A stretch of 64,000 nucleotides of DNA, from assembly GCA_041603235.1 (NCBI GenBank), contig JBFIES010000005.1, positions 124,001 through 188,000 on the forward strand, read 5' to 3'. The notes under the pieces are model-generated. The model had not been told where the DNA came from, made no database searches, and saw nothing but the letters and a program-made list of their open reading frames with translations. Shown here piece by piece: positions 60,899 through 64,000 of this stretch. Each line of letters opens with the position of its first letter. The stretch's first letter is position 1. Made by a program: the position numbers and the translations under genes. This DNA comes from Panacagrimonas sp041603235 (GTDB taxonomy: Bacteria > Pseudomonadota > Gammaproteobacteria > Nevskiales > Nevskiaceae).

Positions 60899-62251
60899 AT
60901 GATCGACCTCACCGCTCCCACCGCCATGACGCCTCGCGAGATCGTGGCAGAACTGGACAAGCACATCATCGGACAGGCGGCTGCCAAGCGTTCAGTGGCC
61001 ATTGCGCTGCGTAATCGCTGGCGTCGTCAGCAGGTGGATGGACAGATGCGCAGCGAAATCCATCCCAAGAACATTCTGATGATCGGCCCCACGGGTGTGG
61101 GCAAGACCGAGATCGCACGGCGTCTGGCCAAACTGGCCAATGCGCCGTTCGTCAAGGTGGAAGCCACCAAGTTCACCGAGGTGGGCTACGTCGGCAAGGA
61201 TGTGGAATCCATCATCCGTGACCTGATGGACGCGTCGGTCAAGATGACTCGCGAGCAGTTCATGAAGCGTGTCCGCACGCGCGCCGAAGAAGCGGCAGAA
61301 GAGCGCGTGCTGGATGTGCTGGTGCCACCGCCCAAGGATTTTGGCGAGGCCAGTTCACAACGCCAGTCCGAAACAGGCTCCGCGCGGCAGGTATTCAGAA
61401 AGCAGCTTCGTGAAGGAAAGCTCGACGACACCGAAATCGAGATCGAAATTTCCCAAGGCATGCCCAACGTGCAGCTGATGGGGCCGCCAGGCATGGAAGA
61501 AATGACGCAACAGCTGCAAGGCATGTTCGCGGGCATGAATCAGGACAAGAAGCGCAGCAAGAAGATGAAAATCTCTGAGGCGCTGAAGCAGCTCACCGAC
61601 GAAGAAGCCGCCAAACTGGTGGACGAAGAAGCGATCAAGGCAGAGGCGCTGAGCAATGTCGAAGAAAATGGCATTGTCTTCATCGACGAGATGGACAAGG
61701 TCTGCAAGCGCGGTGAGTTCACTGGCAGCGATATTTCGCGTGAAGGCGTCCAGCGTGATCTGCTGCCGCTGGTCGAAGGCAGCACCGTCACAACCAAGCA
61801 TGGTGCGGTCAAGACCGACCACATCCTGTTTATCGCCAGTGGCGCCTTTCACATGGCCAAGCCTTCAGACCTGATTCCCGAACTTCAGGGCCGCTTGCCG
61901 ATTCGCGTGGAACTCGATGCGCTCAAGACAGAAGATTTTGAACGCATCCTGCAGGAGCCGGATTGCTCGCTTACGGATCAGTACGTTGCACTGATGGCCA
62001 CCGAAGAAGTAACGCTGGAGTTCACCGCCGAAGGCATTCGCCGTTTGGCAGAGGTTGCATTCCAGGTCAATGAACGCACTGAGAATATTGGTGCGCGCAG
62101 GCTGCATACCGTCATGGAACGCCTGATGGAAGAGTTGGCCTTTGATGCGCCAGACAAGGCTGGCAGTACCTTGAAGGTGGATCCTGAGTACGTGAACTCC
62201 AAGCTCGAGAAGCTGGCTGGCGACGAAGATCTCTCGCGCTACATCCTGTGA
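60899..62251 (+). CDS. hslU: ATP-dependent protease HslVU, ATPase subunit
   Basis: This 450-residue AAA+ unfoldase has MTPREIVAELDKHIIGQAAAKR, Walker A MIGPTGVGKTEIARRLA and KFTEVGYVGKDVESI with the pore loop. The variable I-domain spans about residues 110-240, Walker B is GIVFIDEMDKV and the sensor-2 region is ENIGARRLHTVMERLMEE. The C-terminus DLSRYIL is the tail that docks into HslV. It unfolds substrates for the peptidase and is commonly heat-inducible, although I see no convincing sigma-32 promoter before hslV. Confidence 0.97.
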   Translation: MIDLTAPTAMTPREIVAELDKHIIGQAAAKRSVAIALRNRWRRQQVDGQMRSEIHPKNILMIGPTGVGKTEIARRLAKLANAPFVKVEATKFTEVGYVGKDVESIIRDLMDASVKMTREQFMKRVRTRAEEAAEERVLDVLVPPPKDFGEASSQRQSETGSARQVFRKQLREGKLDDTEIEIEISQGMPNVQLMGPPGMEEMTQQLQGMFAGMNQDKKRSKKMKISEALKQLTDEEAAKLVDEEAIKAEALSNVEENGIVFIDEMDKVCKRGEFTGSDISREGVQRDLLPLVEGSTVTTKHGAVKTDHILFIASGAFHMAKPSDLIPELQGRLPIRVELDALKTEDFERILQEPDCSLTDQYVALMATEEVTLEFTAEGIRRLAEVAFQVNERTENIGARRLHTVMERLMEELAFDAPDKAGSTLKVDPEYVNSKLEKLAGDEDLSRYIL

Positions 62252-62261
62252 TGTGCCGTAG

Positions 62262-62996
62262 TTGATCCGGGCTGCGCTGCTGCTGCTGAGCCTGATGACC
62301 ACGCCACTCATGGCGGGGCAGCGCGCAGACCAGACCATCATCGTGTTGCACGGTCTGGCGCGCTCGTCCGGTTCGATGGAGGCGATGGCTGAAGCCCTGC
62401 GCTCCGACGGCTATTCCGTAGTCAATCTGGATTATCCGTCGACGCGCGCAACGGTAGAGTCACTGAGCGAATCACATCTTGCGCCGGCCGTTTCAGGCGC
62501 GATCAGCAATGGCGCGCAGCAGGTGCATTTCGTAACGCACTCGATGGGTGGGATTCTGGTGCGCCACTATCTGGCAACGCACGAAACGCCGCAGATCGGG
62601 CGGCTCGTGATGCTAGGCCCGCCCAACCACGGCAGTGAACTGGTGGATCGACTGCACCATTTGTGGCCTTACCAATGGATCAACGGACCCGCGGGTTTTC
62701 AGCTGGGAACCGATGCATCCAGCCTGCCCAATCAACTGGGAAAGATCCGTGTGGCAACAGCTGTCATTGCCGGTACACGCAGTTACAACCCGATCTACTC
62801 ATCAATGATCAAGGGTGACGACGACGGCAAGGTGAGTGTGGAAAGCACGCGCCTTGAGGGAATGGCCGATCACCTGATTCTGCCGGTCAACCACAGTTTC
62901 ATGATGAATGATGATGAAGTGATTCGTCAGACGCTTCACTTTCTGCGAGCGGGAAAATTTCAGCGCGATGTGGCGACACCAGAGCGAAAACCGTGA
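62262..62996 (+). CDS. Secreted alpha/beta hydrolase, lipase-like
   Basis: This 244-residue protein has a signal peptide (MIRAALLLLSLMTTPLMA) if TTG 62262 is the start. No ATG lies before the signal sequence, and the gene follows hslU by 10 bases. IVLHGLARSSGSM is the oxyanion strand, FVTHSMGGILVRHYL the Ser nucleophile elbow (HSMGG), and the His is in LPVNHSFMM near the C-terminus. An Asp in KGDDDGKVSVES may complete the triad. It resembles periplasmic acyl hydrolases of the lipase/esterase type; the substrate is unknown. Confidence 0.75.
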   Translation: MIRAALLLLSLMTTPLMAGQRADQTIIVLHGLARSSGSMEAMAEALRSDGYSVVNLDYPSTRATVESLSESHLAPAVSGAISNGAQQVHFVTHSMGGILVRHYLATHETPQIGRLVMLGPPNHGSELVDRLHHLWPYQWINGPAGFQLGTDASSLPNQLGKIRVATAVIAGTRSYNPIYSSMIKGDDDGKVSVESTRLEGMADHLILPVNHSFMMNDDEVIRQTLHFLRAGKFQRDVATPERKP

Positions 62997-63113
62997 GGAT
63001 TACGCTGCTGATATGAAATCGCGCCATGCTTGGCGCGCGCACAATTTTGACAGAGGCGCTCTATACTCGTGATCCCGGGGACGAAGGCGCTCCGAATTCA
63101 TGAGGAACCCGCG

Positions 63114-64000
63114 ATGGGTCCAATCCTGAAAGCCTTTCTGCTTGTGGTGCTTTTTGGGGCGCTGCACGGATGCAGCGGATCGAATGGCGATTCGCCCTTT
63201 GCACAGTACGCCGAGCCAAGCCCGCGCGTCGCGACCACCGGAACCGTGACAGGTGTTGTCTACGAAGTTCCAGTAACGGCCAAGGCTCACGGAGACAGCG
63301 GGGGTGGCCTGTTGATCTCCGGGCAAACGCCGCCAAGCGCGGATGCAGAACCGGTTGCCGGTGCAACCGTCAGTGCCAATGGCGTGGATCATGGGGCGAC
63401 CGCAGCCGATGGCAGCTTTCGGTTCGATGCGGACGCTGGCCCTTTGACCATCCGAATTGAGTATGAGGGTGTCGTTCTCAATCAGCCCACAACCGTCGTC
63501 GGCGGGCGCACCGTTATTGTAGGTGCGAGCCAGATGAGTCGTGATGAGGCCTGGCATCGAGTGGAGAATATTGTTGTCTCCACCTTGGATCGGCCACAGA
63601 CCGTACTGGCCTTTGGTTCGCATGTGCCCTTGCCGCCGGGAACAACAGTCAACACCACAAGGAGTCCGGGACCGGCCACGCCTGCAGACATTGTTCTTGA
63701 AAGGCCAAGCTGGCTGTTCTTTATCGATTTGTATTTCACGTCCGGTTACGAGCACCCGACCATCCTGGCGCTGGTAGATGACACAGATGGCAGCGTGACG
63801 GTACTCCATCGGCGCTCCGCTCCGGTGGTGAACCAGCTCGATCTGTGGTTTGGCTTGGAGGATCAGCCATTGAGTGATGTGCTGATGAGACCCAGTGAAG
63901 ATCCCTATATTTATGCGCCAAGGCGCATGCCAGCGGTTGCTGCGTCGCAGCCCGTGCCCCGCACCGTGCCCGCGAGAGATCACGTTGAGGGCTGCGAAGA
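63114..64000 (+). CDS. Lipoprotein with carboxypeptidase-regulatory-like domain (partial, runs off window)
   Basis: From ATG 63114 (GAGGAA upstream) the frame stays open to the window end, 295 codons without a stop. The start has a lipoprotein signal (ILKAFLLVVLFGALHGC). The segment VAGATVSANGVDHGATAADGSFRFDADAG is the conserved core of carboxypeptidase-regulatory/Big-like beta-sandwich domains, often found in surface or periplasmic proteins. The rest is not recognised. A long minus-strand frame here (63000-63983) is its shadow. Confidence 0.7.
   Translation, partial: MGPILKAFLLVVLFGALHGCSGSNGDSPFAQYAEPSPRVATTGTVTGVVYEVPVTAKAHGDSGGGLLISGQTPPSADAEPVAGATVSANGVDHGATAADGSFRFDADAGPLTIRIEYEGVVLNQPTTVVGGRTVIVGASQMSRDEAWHRVENIVVSTLDRPQTVLAFGSHVPLPPGTTVNTTRSPGPATPADIVLERPSWLFFIDLYFTSGYEHPTILALVDDTDGSVTVLHRRSAPVVNQLDLWFGLEDQPLSDVLMRPSEDPYIYAPRRMPAVAASQPVPRTVPARDHVEGCE

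Noticed and set aside
63000..63983. 327-codon minus-strand frame at the right edge
   Set aside because: The plus strand has an uninterrupted frame with a lipoprotein signal, ribosome-binding site and regulatory-like domain.

Overview
The window reads as a chromosomal segment of a GC-rich Gram-negative bacterium, most likely a gammaproteobacterium. Supporting features are many lipoprotein signals, a TonB-dependent B12 receptor, EptA with its two-component system, and HslVU, SppA, MurI and MalM-like proteins. The many acyl-CoA, P450, flavoprotein and esterase genes would suit an environmental lipid-, hydrocarbon- or steroid-degrading lineage such as Nevskiales, but that placement is inference. 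I found no rRNA, tRNA, insertion sequence, prophage or CRISPR array.

Layout. 0-13 kb: accessory catabolism, with two membrane proteins, a haloalkane-dehalogenase-like hydrolase, an Old Yellow Enzyme overlapping an FAD protein, a hotdog thioesterase, a kinase-like phosphotransferase, two esterases, and a P450 with an NTF2-fold partner behind about 1 kb of gene-free DNA. 13-21 kb: an FAD dehydrogenase and a leucine/isovalerate cluster (isovaleryl-CoA dehydrogenase and both methylcrotonyl-CoA carboxylase subunits) divergent from a TetR regulator. 21-32 kb: a B12 uptake and late-synthesis cluster on the minus strand, cobS-cobC, then a cobalamin riboswitch, then btuB, two BtuM-like membrane proteins, cobO, cobB, cbiB, cobD, cobU and cobT, mostly with 4-base overlaps. 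cobQ and corrin-ring genes are absent here.

32-36 kb: a lower-GC insert with one 1180-residue protein. It joins a Cap4-like nuclease domain to a long helical region resembling Avs/STAND defence proteins, but I see no P-loop ATPase. It is the best candidate here for an undescribed system. 36-41 kb: a MarR-controlled oxidoreductase, CitE-like lyase and aldehyde dehydrogenase group, with a textbook terminator at 40.55 kb. 41-49 kb: SppA, MurI, two lipoproteins and a large MalT-type LuxR regulator. 49-53 kb: an AraC regulator beside a rare single-chain fusion of a parallel beta-helix protein and a diheme cytochrome, with a ten-unit PGTGD repeat near its N-terminus. 53-57 kb: response regulator, histidine kinase and EptA. 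57-64 kb: a ZIP transporter, AMACR-type CoA enzyme, ACAD10/11-like dehydrogenase, HslVU, a secreted hydrolase, and a lipoprotein cut by the window end.

Start codons were moved from the longest frame where a Shine-Dalgarno sequence, signal peptide or family alignment supported a shorter one; such cases are stated.
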